From assembly GCF_041381155.1 (NCBI RefSeq), contig NC_091144.1:35937262-36001261 (forward strand): 64,000 bases of DNA, in the 5' to 3' direction. Under the pieces are notes generated by a model. The model was not told where the DNA came from, searched no databases, and saw only the letters and a program-made list of their open reading frames with translations. Position 1 is the first letter of the stretch. Every line of letters starts with the position of its first letter. Made by a program: the position numbers and the translations under genes. The DNA is from Argopecten irradians. Lineage: Eukaryota > Mollusca > Bivalvia > Pectinida > Pectinidae. Shown piece by piece: positions 23,881 through 35,790 of the stretch.

Positions 23881-24345
23881 TTGAACAAGGACGACCTTCT
23901 GTATTTGACATGTGTTGCGTGTGTAAATGTATGAACTTTGGGAGGCTGCGGTATATTCGTATTGCGCCTTTTTGCACGTGATAACGGCCCTATACAGTTT
24001 GGTAACTACGGTATATTGGCGCTGTATCTCCTTGTTTGACACCAAACAAGCAAATCTATCCGGTCACGTTATACTGGCGACGGACGAACCAGTCGTTCCA
24101 CTCAATTCTACGGTATATTGGCGCTGTGTCTCCTTGTGATAGTAGAACTCTTTCTTTTTTATAGTGCTATCTCAATGAAGCATACCACCAGGGACACCAC
24201 ACATGAACACGGTCAACTGGAATCAAGTCGTCCTACTCCATTTATGTCGAGCGCTAATGACCTTGTTTGTTTGATTAATTAACGTCCTATTAACAGCGTT
24301 GATCATCTAAGGACTGCCTCCTATGTATGCAGTGTGTAGCGCTAA
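23881..24345 (-). repeat. Two or three SINE fragments, reverse orientation
   Basis: Antisense SINE blocks appear twice in disorder. GGAGGCTGCGGTATATTCG is followed by a CACGTTATACTGGCGACGG block and a second GGTATATTGGCGC block. A fresh 3' end starts at about 24262 (TTTGTTTGATTAATTAACGT). The order suggests internal duplication or nested insertion. Confidence 0.65.
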
Positions 24346-24785
24346 TGGCTTATATTCAATAAATAAGTCAACATTTTACGGATTACCTAAAATGTAAATT
24401 TTAGTCTCATCATTGGTTGAGATATTCATTAATATATGACCAAATCATAATCTAAACCATCTGATCATATATTTACAGTGTACATTTGGCTTTAAGAACC
24501 CCATCGATTACCGAACACTCTTAATTAGTGATTTATTGTTTTATAACGAAGTCGTGAGAAAGTCACAGCTAACTGATAATTAAACAGCAATAACGCTTTA
24601 TAACCTTTTTATGGACAACTTTAATTAAACACATATGATGCAAGAAATATTGACAAGGAAAAATAGCACAAATAGCTATAATTCAGAATTTATAACTGCT
24701 TGTGCATTCATTGATGTCATAAAAACCTATCGTAAAAACTCAATATAAATCTGTGATATGACACATATTTGAACTAATTTTGCAA

Positions 24786-25195
24786 CTAGCCCAGGGGCCG
24801 AGATGACAGAGTGATTAGATTGCCAGAATCTCTCTGCGTCCGGGTCACTAGTCTGAATCCTATGTGTGGCAGTTAACAGGTACTGACATGGGCCGGTGTT
24901 TTTTTCTTAGGCTACTCCGGCTATCCTTTACCACCTCAACTTCAAGCTAGGGTAACTTAAGCACAGCTCTCATATATCAAATGCGCTGTGTGAATATCTG
25001 TATATTTTTGAGAAACTAAAATATTTATGGTGTTTTGTAACACTTAACCTGTTTATAGTGTTATCTCAAAGAAGCATGCCACCGAAGACACCAAACAATT
25101 ACACTCCACCCGGTTCCATTATACTGACAACGGGCAAACCAGTCGCCCCACTTTGTGCAGCGCAGGAGCAGAAACCAATTGTATAGACTATGGTG
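24786..25195 (+). repeat. tRNA-type SINE head fused to reverse SINE fragment
   Basis: At 24795-24860 the sequence GGCCGAGATGACAGAGTG resembles a tRNA A-box region, followed by TCTGAATCC as a weak B box, then GGTACTGACATGGGCCGGTG and GGCTACTCCGGCTATCC. That layout looks like a second, tRNA-derived SINE family. From about 24960 it runs into reverse-orientation blocks of the common SINE (GAAGCATGCCACCGAAGAC, GACAACGGGCAAACCAGTCG). Confidence 0.55.
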
Positions 25196-25240
25196 TGTCA
25201 TGGTAAGGTTTAATTAAAGATTTTGTTAACCTTGTGTTAA

Positions 25241-26051
25241 AGGGACATGAACCTAAATAAACAATGTAAATTTGAGTAAATACATATTTAAGACGTGTCA
25301 GATACCTTACTAAGTAATATATATCAGTTATTGTGCAAATGTGTCAAATAAAATAATTTAATGGAAATTCCATCTTTCTGTATTTTGAACCGGTCCGGTC
25401 GAATTTTGAAACGATAGTATAGTAGTGTTGAACTTTAGTGACCTCCCACAATGCACTGCACAAATTAAATGCATGTAAACCAAAATGGTGGGTCATAAAC
25501 GTGGGTGAAGCTAACACAAACGAATTCCTATAGAAAACAGTGAACGCCAAGAGTCCGTAACGTGCGCGATTGGGAAAGTAGGTAAATATAAATGAATCGC
25601 TGATATGCAAGAGACGGGAGCAACTCCCCATTTTATACTTGCGTGATGTACATATGTGCAATACGTCAGAAACCTCCCTTCGCGGTGCCCTGTCATGATC
25701 GAATGAAAAGTCTCGTTTGACTTTTGACTTATCATTCTTACGCTAAATGCAAATTATTTTATAACAAATATGGCTGAAACTTCGTGTCTCAACCATTGTT
25801 AATTAGAAACTGATTTTAAAATGTGGAAAATTAATATTCCTTGTCAAGTCAGCAAGGTTGTTTATTATAACCTCGCTTTCGCTTTGTGTTCCAAAAGTAG
25901 AATATGACGGTCTATTTTTATCATTTTTAGGTAGGTATATCCCACGTTTTCCTGTCGTTTTAGATAACCAATCATTGTAATAAAATATTCAATAAACATT
26001 TGAAAACCATATCTAAGCATACAGAACCAATTATTTAAGGTTCATGTCCCT
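25241..26051. mobile_element. 811-bp inverted-repeat DNA transposon flanked by TTAA
   Basis: The left end AGGGACATGAACCTAAATAA and the right end TTATTTAAGGTTCATGTCCCT are inverted copies with one base difference. TTAA lies immediately outside both ends (25237-25240 and 26052-26055), as in piggyBac-type insertion. The interior has overlapping ORFs of 74-105 codons on minus with no transposase motif I can recognise, so it is probably non-autonomous. The superfamily is inferred from the TTAA target only; the end does not start with the usual CCC. Confidence 0.75.
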
Positions 26052-26055
26052 TTAA

Positions 26056-27794
26056 AAGCTTTTATAGAATATAGGATCCATAGGACTTACAACATTTAAC
26101 ACGAGTTAATTCCCTTTATTCGTACACACTCAGTCCTTTACAATAGCGAATTTTCAACAGTTTAACAAGAAAAGTTTGATTGAAACGCCCACTACTCTTA
26201 AATTAAAACAATATGCAATACATTGCGCATACGGATACATTGATATAATGATAGAGATGAAAAGGTTTTGACTTAGTCTTGTGTACAACAAATTAATGTA
26301 GAACATCACCTAGGCGGAAAAATCAATTTTGGAATCACCTTCTCTAGCAGTTTATTGTGGGCATTTCGGATCTATTATATTATTTCTTTTCTATTAGGGT
26401 AAATCGCAGATATCCTTTTTTCCTTTTATCGAAATTCTAAACGGGGGATTATGAGCGAAAGAAAATGGAATTATTAGCGTTCCTTTTGATGTGTCCCTCC
26501 CGAGATGTGAGGTGATCAATAACTTTGGTTTTATACACTTCCACTACCAGTAGTTTAATCTTCCAACATCAAACAAAGCCCAGAAACATCCGGTAGGTGT
26601 GCATTTTTAATCCCTTTATATATTAGCTTTCCTTTCTAGTTGTATTAATTTTCTTTTGCGCTGTTAATCGATCAAAAATACAGTTTCAAGAGTCGAAATA
26701 TGTTGTAAACAACTTGGTAAACAAGCTGCTAAGATTGTCAAAAGGCATTCAGCTGAAAATGTAATTGAAAACGACAACTCATTAATCTTATTTTCCACAT
26801 AGTGTAAGCTTACTACGCTAGCCATACGAGGGAACATGCTACCGTCAAATTTTGTGTTTTGAAAAAATGTTGGAATGATGCAAGGTGACATATTATCACC
26901 AAATCGGCTTTTACTGTTTGTTAGTGATTTTGAAACTTCATCATCATTGCAAGTGTTCGTTATAATCATGTTTACTGCTGTCCCATTTTATATTGATATG
27001 TAGTAATTATTTTACTATGGAAATACATAATGTAAAACTTTCTTACGGACGTATCCCATTAATGTACAAGTTACTGATTATGTTGCGATAAAGAGTATTT
27101 GCTCTCATTACCTTGACGTTTTGTTACAAATATGATAGCCTTTTGATAGCCATTTTCGGAAATCAATTCTCAAGACAGGAGATCTGCTTGCTAATTTTAC
27201 GCAAAACCTGTTTATATCATTCTATATAGTATAACCAGAATAGTTTTTGAAAATAACATTAAAATTCATCGAGAAAAGTTGACATAGTGACGTTACGAAG
27301 TTGTTTCGCACGGGTCGCCTCAGGCGACTTTGGTATATTGCACGTGATAAGCTCGTAATACACCCGTAGGTAAAAGAGGAATTGTTATCTTACACAGGGA
27401 TGCAAGGCAAGTACACGCGCTGGACAGATATGTGAGGTCATCAATACACGCGCTGTTCATGATCAAAATAACAGAAATTCCATAATGTATGGGAAAAACA
27501 TCAACCAATGAACTTGACCGACATCTAAGCCATCCATTTGTGTAACATTAGACTTCGTCAAGAGCCTCATGTTGTCCATCCACAATCTTCCACTCGGGTT
27601 GAGATATTCCTGTACACTTGACTGGCCAATGTAATAGTTTATTCTACATTTGGGCGTGATAACCTGCATCATTATGCAGCGATGATTTCAATCATCAGGG
27701 TGCAAGGAGCTATACCATTGGGGCTTGATGGTCTGTATTTATTAGTGGACACACACTTTTTCAGGGAACGTCTGATCAGCCTCAATCTTTTAAT
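26056..27794. other. No supported gene
   Basis: AT-rich. The minus ORF at 27463-27672 begins just before a possible acceptor (ATGATGCAG) but has no recognisable domain; the 101-codon ORF at 26664-26969 is likewise unassigned. Confidence 0.4.
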
Positions 27795-28340
27795 TGATTT
27801 TTTATTTATTTGATTAATAAACGTCATATTTACGGCCAGGGTCATGTAAGGACGGCCTCCCCTATATGTATGTAGGCCTATTGTAAGATAGCAATTTACT
27901 GATAATGGTAAATAAGTTCACATGGAAACTATTTAATTACATAGTGAAATATATCCCGTTTACAATTCACATGGTTCTATTAAGACCCAGAGTCTTTTAA
28001 AGACGACCTCCCGTGTCCAAGCTTGCAAGGTGTAAATGTTCGTGTCGTGTTTGCTAAGTGCTATATCACTGAAGCATGCCGCCGAAGACACCAAGCATTG
28101 TGCGAGGTGCGCGTTATATTCTTGTATAGTGGAACTGTTGCCCTTTTTATAGGGCTATATCACTGAAGCATGCCGCTGAAGACACCATGCAACACACCCC
28201 ACCCGGTCACATTATACTGACAACGGGCAAACCAGTCGTCCCACTCCCTGTATGCTGAACGTTAAGCAGAAGCAGAAATTACCACTTTCATAGACTTTGG
28301 TGTGTCTCGGCCAGGGAACAGAACCAAAAGCCTTCCTGAG
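27795..28340 (-). repeat. SINE copies, reverse orientation
   Basis: A 3' end at 27808-27885 (TTTGATTAATAAACGTC, AAGGACGGCCTCCC) and a longer copy at 27975-28340. The longer one contains two ATCACTGAAGCATGCCGC blocks about 90 bp apart, an internal duplication, followed by GACAACGGGCAAACCAG and the head-side GGTGTGTCTCGGCCAGG. Confidence 0.75.
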
Positions 28341-28924
28341 TTAAGCGAATCATGAGTTGTTCGAGGACATTGTCTTTTCCTTCTGTAATATCATACATTG
28401 CAGGGAAATCTAATTTGCAAATATGAACAGCACAATCAGCACTTTGCTCTTCTTATGGAATATAAACAGATTATGGTACACACACTTTACTATTAAACTA
28501 GGCATTGCATATCAATTAATAACACAGAACTTTGCTTTGCAGAGTATTGTAACGACAGTTTAGGACTAAACAGGGCATTATATATAAATGAATTAAATGG
28601 ATTTGCTTCTGTTTGTTATTTTGGAGAAATCGTTACTTTATAGTACTGAACCTCAAGTACAGTAGACGCTAGCCACTTACAGCCAGATGATATGGCGCCA
28701 TTCTCATGCCTCTTTACCATATACGGATTAATTACTACGCCGTGGACCAGTAAATAGGCACACGCTGACTCTAGAGCTCTTGGTTCTACTTAACATCTAA
28801 GTTATCTGATGTTGACGACTGAATTTTTCGCCTTATCAAGATAGATGGAAAGATCCCTAAAAGTCCAGAATCAAGATCAAGTATTCAACACGTGACGTCT
28901 AAAACAGCGTAATTTAATGTCGGA
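28341..28924. other. No recognisable feature
   Basis: AT-rich spacer. Confidence 0.4.
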
Positions 28925-29070
28925 CCTGTTTGTTTGTTTGATTACATTAACGTCCTATTACCAGCCAGGGTAATTGACGGACGGCCTCCCGTGTATGCAG
29001 TAGGCTGTGTGTGTATGTGTGTGTGTGTGTGTGAAGGGCGTGTTTTGGGAGGATGTCGTTAAATGTGATT
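28925..29070 (-). repeat. Reverse SINE 3' end with (GT)n microsatellite
   Basis: GTTTGTTTGATTACATTAACG, then GGACGGCCTCCCGTGTATGC, then a (GT)n run at about 29009-29034 and TTTTGGGAGGATGTCG. The microsatellite appears to have grown inside the SINE. Confidence 0.75.
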
Positions 29071-29890
29071 TTAGTCACCAAAACAGCATTCATCAGACAT
29101 GAAGTGAATAGTCTGGCAAATATAACCAGTCTAAATGCGTTTATCGACCTTTCACAAGTCCTTACATATCAAAACGACGGTCCAGTTCTGCTAACGTTGT
29201 CCAGTTTTAACCATTGAAATTATAGAATAGCCCCGTGTAAATTTAACTCATTTCTAAAAATAAATATTTGAAACCGATACGGCGTGGAAGTGTCGACACG
29301 GACATAGCCAGTCGGGAGGACCTGTTAGGACTATATATATATTAACTTCTTCGTATGCAGACCGATATTGACAGCATATTTTATTTTTCTATTTTCATAA
29401 AACATTATACTGGTTAACACCATTTTTACCGATTTCATCCCTCCTTTGCCCGACTATTCACTTTAAACTATGCTTGTGGAATCCTCACACAACAAAAATG
29501 TTATATACTTTCTTTTTACGTATTACAGCTAAATGGACATTTGAAGGTGTATTTTCATTTCCCTTTAACTCCCGGCATATTACTACCCAGTAAATGTCGC
29601 CTCCAGCCCTATATGCAATGTGCAAAAATTACAATGTTGTACGATGTTATACATTGTTGGAAATCGAACATTTTAACTATAGATCCTGTGTTCCATTTGC
29701 ACCGGTTGACATGATGTTTGTACATATACACTTTTACACAAAGATATGTTTGATTTATCCGCTGATTTTAAACAGAGCATATTATACTAGGTATTATTTT
29801 AAACGAAAATTCATCATCTCTAAGTTTCACTTAAACTAGGTACTTTTGCAATGGCGCATTGAACGACAACGAAACAGATCTAGATTTTCA
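29071..29890. other. No supported gene
   Basis: AT-rich. The 81-codon plus ORF at 29594-29839 has no recognisable domain. Confidence 0.4.
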
Positions 29891-29892
29891 TT

Positions 29893-30467
29893 GCCCTGCA
29901 GGTAGGGCGTTAGAATAGTACCTGCCGCCCCTATTGCATGATCGTAAAAGGCGACTAAATTTAGGATCTTATCTTTTCTATTCTTCCTAAGTGACTTTAT
30001 CCTTCCTAATGCCTCCCTTGGCACCGCCTCACTTTTGGCCTTGAGTTGAGCGTTCGCCCCTGTGGGGAAGGCTCTGGGTTCTGTCCCCTGGCCGAGACAC
30101 TAAAGTCTATAAAAGTGGTAGTTTCTGCTCCTGCTTAGCGTTCAGCAAAAAGGGAGTGGGACGACTGGTTCGCCCGTTGTCAGTATAATGTGACCGGATG
30201 GGGTGTGTTGCTTGGTGTCTTCGGCGGCATGCTCCAGTGATATAGCATTATAAAAAGGGCAAAAGTCCCACTATATACGAAGACACAACATGAATATACC
30301 GCAGTCTCCAGTCCCACTATACACGAAGACACAACATGAATATACCGCAGTCTCCCGAAACACGCACCTCGCACAACATACACGCAACACACCGCATACA
30401 TGGGAGGCCGTCCTTACATGACCATCGCTGTTAATAGGACGTTAATTAATCAAACAAACAAACAAAT
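29893..30467 (+). repeat. Full-length SINE with internal duplication
   Basis: Has the complete 5' head GCCCTGCAGGTAGGGCGTTA, TGCCGCCCCTATTGCATG, all middle blocks, and a (CAAA)n tail. A block of about 48 bp (GTCCCACTATA...CAGTCTCC) is present twice in tandem at about 30266-30355. ATCTAGA occurs shortly before the head and right after the tail, a possible target-site duplication. Confidence 0.85.
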
Positions 30468-30848
30468 ATCTAGAAGTTTTAAAACGTCATATGCAAATAA
30501 ATCTGAATAACCTACGCAGTCTAATTGTTAAGATTTCGTTGTCCGAAAGTATTTCAAAATGATTTAGTCTTTGTTTTTCACAGTGCAACAGGCTTAACAA
30601 TGTTTTACAAAGTAAACATATTCTCAAATTTGATCCAGTTTTAGCTGTAAATAAATATTTGTTTCGCTTTTTTTTAAAATTGTTTATTTGTAGTCTTTTT
30701 TTGAAATGACAGGGACAAATAGGACAGGCAAAAATATCTATACTCGAAGAGATTCACGACAGATCCTTTTGCCGTTGAGTCTCGGGTGAGACAGTCGTGA
30801 ACCGCCTCCTCCGATGGAGATTTCTCTTTCCTACACTCAAAGTCGCTT
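30468..30848. other. No recognisable feature
   Basis: AT-rich spacer between two SINEs. Confidence 0.4.
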
Positions 30849-31394
30849 TTTACGATCATGCAATAGGGGTAGAAGGTACAATTCTAACGCCCTACCTGAA
30901 GGGCCAAATTTAGGATCTTCTCTTTTCTCTACTTCCTAACTGACTTTATCCTTCCTAATGCCTCCCTTGGCACAGCCTCACTTTTGGCCTTGAGTTGAGC
31001 GTTCGCCCCTGTGAGGAAGGCTCTGGGTTCTGTCCCCTGGCCGAGACACACCAAAGTCTATAAAAGTGGTAGTTTCTGCTCCTGTTTAGCGCTCAGCATA
31101 CAGGGAGTGGGACGACTGGTTCGCCCGTTGTCAGTATTATGTGACCGGGTGGGGTGTGTTGCTTGGTGTCTTCGGCGGCATGCTTCAGTGATATAGCACT
31201 TTAAAAAGGGCAACAGTTCCACTATACAAGAAGACACAACATGAATATACCGCAGTCTCCCGAAACACGCACCTCGCACAACATACACGCAACACACCGC
31301 ATACATGGGAGGCCGTCCTTACATGACCATAGCTGTTAATAGGACGTTAAATAATCATAGGACGTTAAATAATCAAACAAACAAACAAACAAAC
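30849..31394 (+). repeat. SINE with inverted 5' head
   Basis: The body (from AAATTTAGGATCTTC) to the (CAAA)n tail is in + orientation. The head block at 30852-30898 reads ACGATCATGCAATAGGGGTA and CTAACGCCCTACCTG, the reverse complement of the normal head. This is the 5' inversion typical of twin-primed retroposition. The tail end also repeats AGGACGTTAAATAATCA. Confidence 0.8.
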
Positions 31395-32120
31395 ACTCAA
31401 TGTAGGGGACACATTAAATATAACACACGTGAAAAGGATGCATCAAAACAATCTGTAGGTTTCATGCAACACATATACGACGTCATGTGACTACCCAAAG
31501 AAACGATAATCACGTTTAACATTTGCATACTGTTCACAACCTGTCGGGTATTTGGAAAATAAATGTTTTGAATGTATTGGTTTATGATTGATCGTCGACT
31601 TTATTTCTTTCATTTGGATAAGCATATGTTCTTATTTTTATTCATATGGTACAACATTAACGAACATGGGTATGGATTTTGGCAGGCTGTGGTATACCTT
31701 CTTATAATAGTGGAACGATTTGATGTTTTATAGCATTATCCTACTAAAGCATGCCGCCAGATACACATTAAGGTAGGTCCATACTTTTGAAAACCGCGCC
31801 AATTCATATGACGCTATACCGGAAGTTGCGGAGGTTGTTTTGAGTTCCAGAATGGTTTCCGATACGCCACGATTTCCACTTGGATATTTTTTTCAATATG
31901 TGAAAATCGTATACATATAATATTGAATGTTTAAAATCCTTAAATAAATCAAATAAAAGCAGTGAAGTGAAAATTATATGCTATCTCAGGTTTTTGCGTT
32001 CCCTGTCGTAAATGGGAATGGATTTTCAAACACCGGAAGTGTTTTAGTCATCAAGAGCTTTAGTCAGCACCACATTTATCAAGTAACATTTAGTTAAAAT
32101 ATTGAACGTAAATACCTTCC
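31395..32120. other. Spacer with one weak SINE fragment
   Basis: 31670-31770 holds a diverged reverse SINE piece (GGCAGGCTGTGGTATA, AAAGCATGCCGCCAGA). The rest is unassigned. Confidence 0.4.
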
Positions 32121-32122
32121 AT

Positions 32123-32277
32123 GTACTTATTTTAGCAGTCAAATTTTAGCGCGAATGGAGAAAACTGTATACAATGATTTATAAGCGCGATTATAAATCA
32201 ATGCCGGGATGATCATTTTACATAATTTAGCGCTGTACGTGAATTAGCGCTTCAAAATCTACCGCTAAAATAAGTAC
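32123..32277. mobile_element. Small MITE with GTACTTATTTTAGC ends
   Basis: GTACTTATTTTAGCAGTCAA at the left is inverted as CTACCGCTAAAATAAGTAC at the right, with TTTTAGCGC inner blocks also inverted. About 155 bp, non-coding, about 400 bp downstream of the GPCR stop codon. Confidence 0.7.
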
Positions 32278-32338
32278 GTTCACAGTTTGCGGGAACCAAT
32301 ATGTAAAAATGAAGAATACCATTACTTGTTTTAATGGT

Positions 32339-32344
32339 TTTATT
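32339..32344 (-). terminator. Candidate polyadenylation signal of the GPCR gene
   Basis: AATAAA on the minus strand, about 340 bases past the stop codon. Confidence 0.4.
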
Positions 32345-32680
32345 TCCCACGGTTCATAACATTCATGTAAATTAATCTACTTTGAAAAGTCATGGAGTAT
32401 CTTTTTCATTGTTATTGTAACATGAATTCATAACTCATTGTAACAATATTTCATATATTTATGCCACTTTTAATCGTAACTATATTGTATATAATACTTC
32501 CGCTGAAAGTCTCTATTGTAGTCGGATTATGAAAAGGCGTTTTTTTAAAGATCAAAACGAATCTTATTTCACTAACGTTTTTGTCACATTAATATTTAGT
32601 ATTCGTTTTAAAAAAAATACACATTCTGAGTGACGAATGTATTTGGAACGTTCGGCTGACGCCAAGTTTAATCCGAGACC

Positions 32681-33811
32681 CTACTTGACCTCACTATTGC
32701 TTGAGTTCTGACTGTAGCTAATGGCGCGGATACTATGCCTGCCATTAGAGCCCGTTCCACTTGTCGACACAGTGCTCCTGCACGCGAAACACTTGAGCAC
32801 GGCCCGTCGAACTTTGTCATTTATAACACCATATATGAAGGGATTTACACAAGCGTTGGCCAAGGCGAGACACAAAGTACCAACGAGAGCGAGAGATGGT
32901 ACCTGCATGTTATCGTAAATTCCGTCAATTAGAATTATGACGAAGACCACAAATATTGGTAGCCACATGAGTATAAATAGAACCACAAGAAGAAGTAACG
33001 TTTTTACCACTTTCACATCTCGTTGATCCCGAGATTTCCGGGTCTTCAGTGAGTTTGAATGTAACACGTCCACCCTATTGTGGTTATTCAATATGGCGCG
33101 TCGTGATCTGACAAATTTTCTGATAATCTTGAAATAGTTAATGCTCATTATGGCTATTGGAATGACAAATCCCACTAAACAACTCAAAGCAGTAAAGAAA
33201 ATTGACGCGCGAAATCCAGAAGTCTTTGGCCACGATAACGTACAAATTGTGACGTAGTCTCTTCCGAAAGGAAATGACCTGGTATGGAAATACATTGCAA
33301 GTGGAATAAAGCACAAGAAACAGACGATCCATGTAACTATGATAATGGCGACTGCTACACGTGGTGTCATCTTCTTAGAATTAGTTTTGTTGATGCAAAT
33401 ATGTCTATCAATGCTGATTACGGTCATAGTCCATATCATAACCATTGCACAAGTAAACAAAAAGTAAACAAAAAACTTACATATGGCATCTCCGAAAATC
33501 CAATTACCTGTTATACGTGTTATAGCTACGATCGGACTTCCGAATGAAAACATAATATCCGCCAATGCTAAATTAGCGATCATACAGTTAGTCACCGTTC
33601 GGGTGCTGTTGGTCTGGAACATTTGGTAAAATATAAGCACGTTTCCAAACATGGAGAAAATAAAAAGCACAGAAAACACGAACGCTTCTATGTATTGAAG
33701 TCCTTGCCATGGACGGTTGAATTCCGAAATAAAGGTGAAAAATGAGGAGTTCCCGTAACCATATTCATGAATGCCGTAGAACCAAGAAGTATTGAAGTAG
33801 GACGTTTCCAT
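32681..33811 (-). CDS. Rhodopsin-class GPCR, free fatty acid receptor 4 (GPR120)-like
   Basis: A 376-residue seven-transmembrane receptor in one uninterrupted coding exon. The start is the ATG at 33811 in a strong ACCATGG context; the six codons upstream belong to a GTG-initiated frame. N-glycosylation sequons sit at Asn7 and Asn21. Class-A hallmarks: GN at 56-57, LALAD at 81-85, Cys111 and Cys190 as the usual disulfide pair, DRH at 135-137 in place of DRY, MWLP at 282-285, NPFIY at 323-327, and cysteines 341 and 344 after helix 8. FFAR4-like features recalled from the human protein are SIDRHICI, TICTLSWP and the MWLPI region, plus Arg99 aligned with human Arg99. The natural ligand is inferred, not shown. 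A 5' untranslated intron is likely (acceptor TTATCTCCACAG near 33860). Confidence 0.9.
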   Translation of the reverse strand: METSYFNTSWFYGIHEYGYGNSSFFTFISEFNRPWQGLQYIEAFVFSVLFIFSMFGNVLIFYQMFQTNSTRTVTNCMIANLALADIMFSFGSPIVAITRITGNWIFGDAICKFFVYFLFTCAMVMIWTMTVISIDRHICINKTNSKKMTPRVAVAIIIVTWIVCFLCFIPLAMYFHTRSFPFGRDYVTICTLSWPKTSGFRASIFFTALSCLVGFVIPIAIMSINYFKIIRKFVRSRRAILNNHNRVDVLHSNSLKTRKSRDQRDVKVVKTLLLLVVLFILMWLPIFVVFVIILIDGIYDNMQVPSLALVGTLCLALANACVNPFIYGVINDKVRRAVLKCFACRSTVSTSGTGSNGRHSIRAISYSQNSSNSEVK

Positions 33812-33861
33812 GGTGATGCTGGGAACCACTGCAACTGCACCTCACTCGATGTCTGTGGAGA

Positions 33862-34211
33862 TAATATTAATAGTATGCAATGGTATATAGTGTAAGATAA
33901 TTATAATGTTTCAGAAATTACATTTTTATTAGACATGGTTTTCAACATGATTCTAGGTAGCAAAGCCTGAAAGGGAATGGTGAAAAAGCCAACACTTTAA
34001 CAATGAAATAATGACATTTTCTTACTTTATATGCTGTATGAGAATATTTATTATATCTTTTAATTGTTTAAACAGTTTTATTAAAATACTTTACATATCA
34101 TTATATATCTTTAGGTTCTATACGTGTCGATATGATATGTGGACTGGTGCAGCACTATTTATACATCCCGGGTGTACAGAGTACAGGAAGCGGAAGTGAA
34201 ATCTAGTTCAT
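33862..34211. other. Upstream region of the GPCR gene
   Basis: Probable 5' intron sequence of the GPCR. No other exon is recognised. Confidence 0.35.
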
Positions 34212-34223
34212 TCATATCTATAG

Positions 34224-34721
34224 TCAGCCCTGTAGGTAGGCGTTAGAATTGTACCTGGTGCCCCTATTGCATGATCGTAAGAGGCGACAAAATTTAGGAT
34301 CTTATCTTATCTTTACTTTCTTCCTCAATTACTTTATTCTTCCTAACGTCGCCCCTGTAAGGAAGGCTCGGGGTTCTGTCCCCTGGCCGAGACACAACAA
34401 AGTCCATAAAAGTGGTAGTTTCTGTTCCTGCTTAGAGCTCAGCAGAACGGGGAGAGGGACGACTGGTTCGCCCGTTGTCAGTATAATGTGACCGGGTGGG
34501 GTGTGTTGTTTGGTGTCTTCGGCGGCATGCTTCAGTGATATAGCACTTTAAAAGGGGCAATTGTTCCACTATACAAGATGACACAACTTGAATATACCGT
34601 ATTCTCCAAAAACATGCACCACGCACAAAATATACGCAAATCACCGCATACACGGGAGGCCGTCCTTACATGACCATAGCTGTTAATACGACGTTCATTA
34701 AACAATCAAACAAACAAACAA
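34224..34721 (+). repeat. Full-length SINE with target-site duplication
   Basis: Head GCCCTGTAGGTAGGCGTTAG through the (CAAA)n tail. The 12-bp flanks TCATATCTATAG (34212-34223) and TCATATTTATAG (34722-34733) match at 11 of 12 bases, marking a retroposition event. Confidence 0.9.
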
Positions 34722-34914
34722 TCATATTTATAGAGTGTTTATGAATTGTCATTCAGATTGGATTCCTCAGAGATCACTTTCGCTTTGTAGGTAAACATAG
34801 AAATTACCCCTGCTGCCCCTTATGCATTATATCGCGAAAAGGCGACTAAATTCATATTTCCTTTTCTTTCCAAATTAACTGACTTTCTTCTTCCTAATGT
34901 GTTTTTTTTTTATT

Positions 34915-35275
34915 AAAAATGACTGACCGTCGACAGAGCATAAACGGTACGCATCATTTGAATAATAACTGATGTATAATTGATAGTATGTGTCTAATTG
35001 ACACAAAAATGCATACAAACTACTTTATTTTGGCTTTGGTGTAAGCACACAATTAGTTTTAAAATTCCATTAAGGATATATGCCTTGGATTTTTTTCAGT
35101 CCGCAATGATTTTTTAATATTTTAATGTTGAATTTAATAAAAAAAAAAAAAAAAAAATAAATTTTGCAATGGTAGTAATGGTGTAATGTTAAGTAAATTC
35201 TGTAACTGAAGAAAATATTGATACGTCTGCTCCTGTTTTAGATACAGAAAAAATACCATTTGCCAGCGATGGAAC
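34915..35275 (-). repeat. GATGCTCCACC inverted-repeat element (diverged copy)
   Basis: Starts near GACCGTCGACAGAGCATAAA and ends near CATTTGCCAGCGATGG, with the GTGTCTAATTGACACAAAAA and GCAATGGTAGTAATGG interior blocks. It includes a poly-A tract at about 35140-35157. Confidence 0.6.
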
Positions 35276-35507
35276 ACGATTTTTTAATGAGAAAAACAGT
35301 GGTAGCGACACAATGAGTTCGACGTTTTGTTCTCGATTTAACCTAGATTGTATACAATGTAGTTGAAGAAGGCGATGTAGCAACCTACACAGATTGTGCA
35401 CATTTTTTTTCATGTTTTACTTTTTAGGACACTTGACCCTCGTGTGGTACTTGTATGTATCTTGACTTTTAATTATGACTTGTTTTTCATCTATATTATT
35501 CATTCAT

Positions 35508-35790
35508 TTTAGTGGGTTAGATGTTTTTACGTCCTGTTAATAGCCAGGGTCATTTAAGGACGGCCTCACTGTATGCAATATGTTTTTACGGCATACTATA
35601 GTAATCGTGTTGATAGTGGAAATTCTTGCATCAGCATGGAAGCATGTATCCTGCAACACTAAACGATTACCCCCCAAATTGTAGCATTAAACTGACAACG
35701 AGCGATCCAGTACCCGTTATGCTGATCACTAAGCAGGAGCAAAAACTACTTTAACAGACTATGGTGTGTCTCGGCCAGGGTGAGGTCCTC
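35508..35790 (-). repeat. SINE, reverse orientation, diverged
   Basis: TTTTTACGTCCTGTTAATAG, TTAAGGACGGCCTCAC, GACAACGAGCGATCCAG and GGTGTGTCTCGGCCAGG occur in antisense order; the head is missing. Confidence 0.7.

Noticed and set aside
27463-27672. 69-codon minus ORF as a possible exon
   Set aside because: A weak acceptor is present but there is no domain and no partner exon.
30180-31306. Recurring ORFs beginning MYAVCCVYVVRG
   Set aside because: They are antisense SINE sequence, found wherever the SINE occurs.
33812-33829. Six-codon longer start for the GPCR
   Set aside because: The first codon is GTG; the ATG at 33811 has a strong ACCATGG context.
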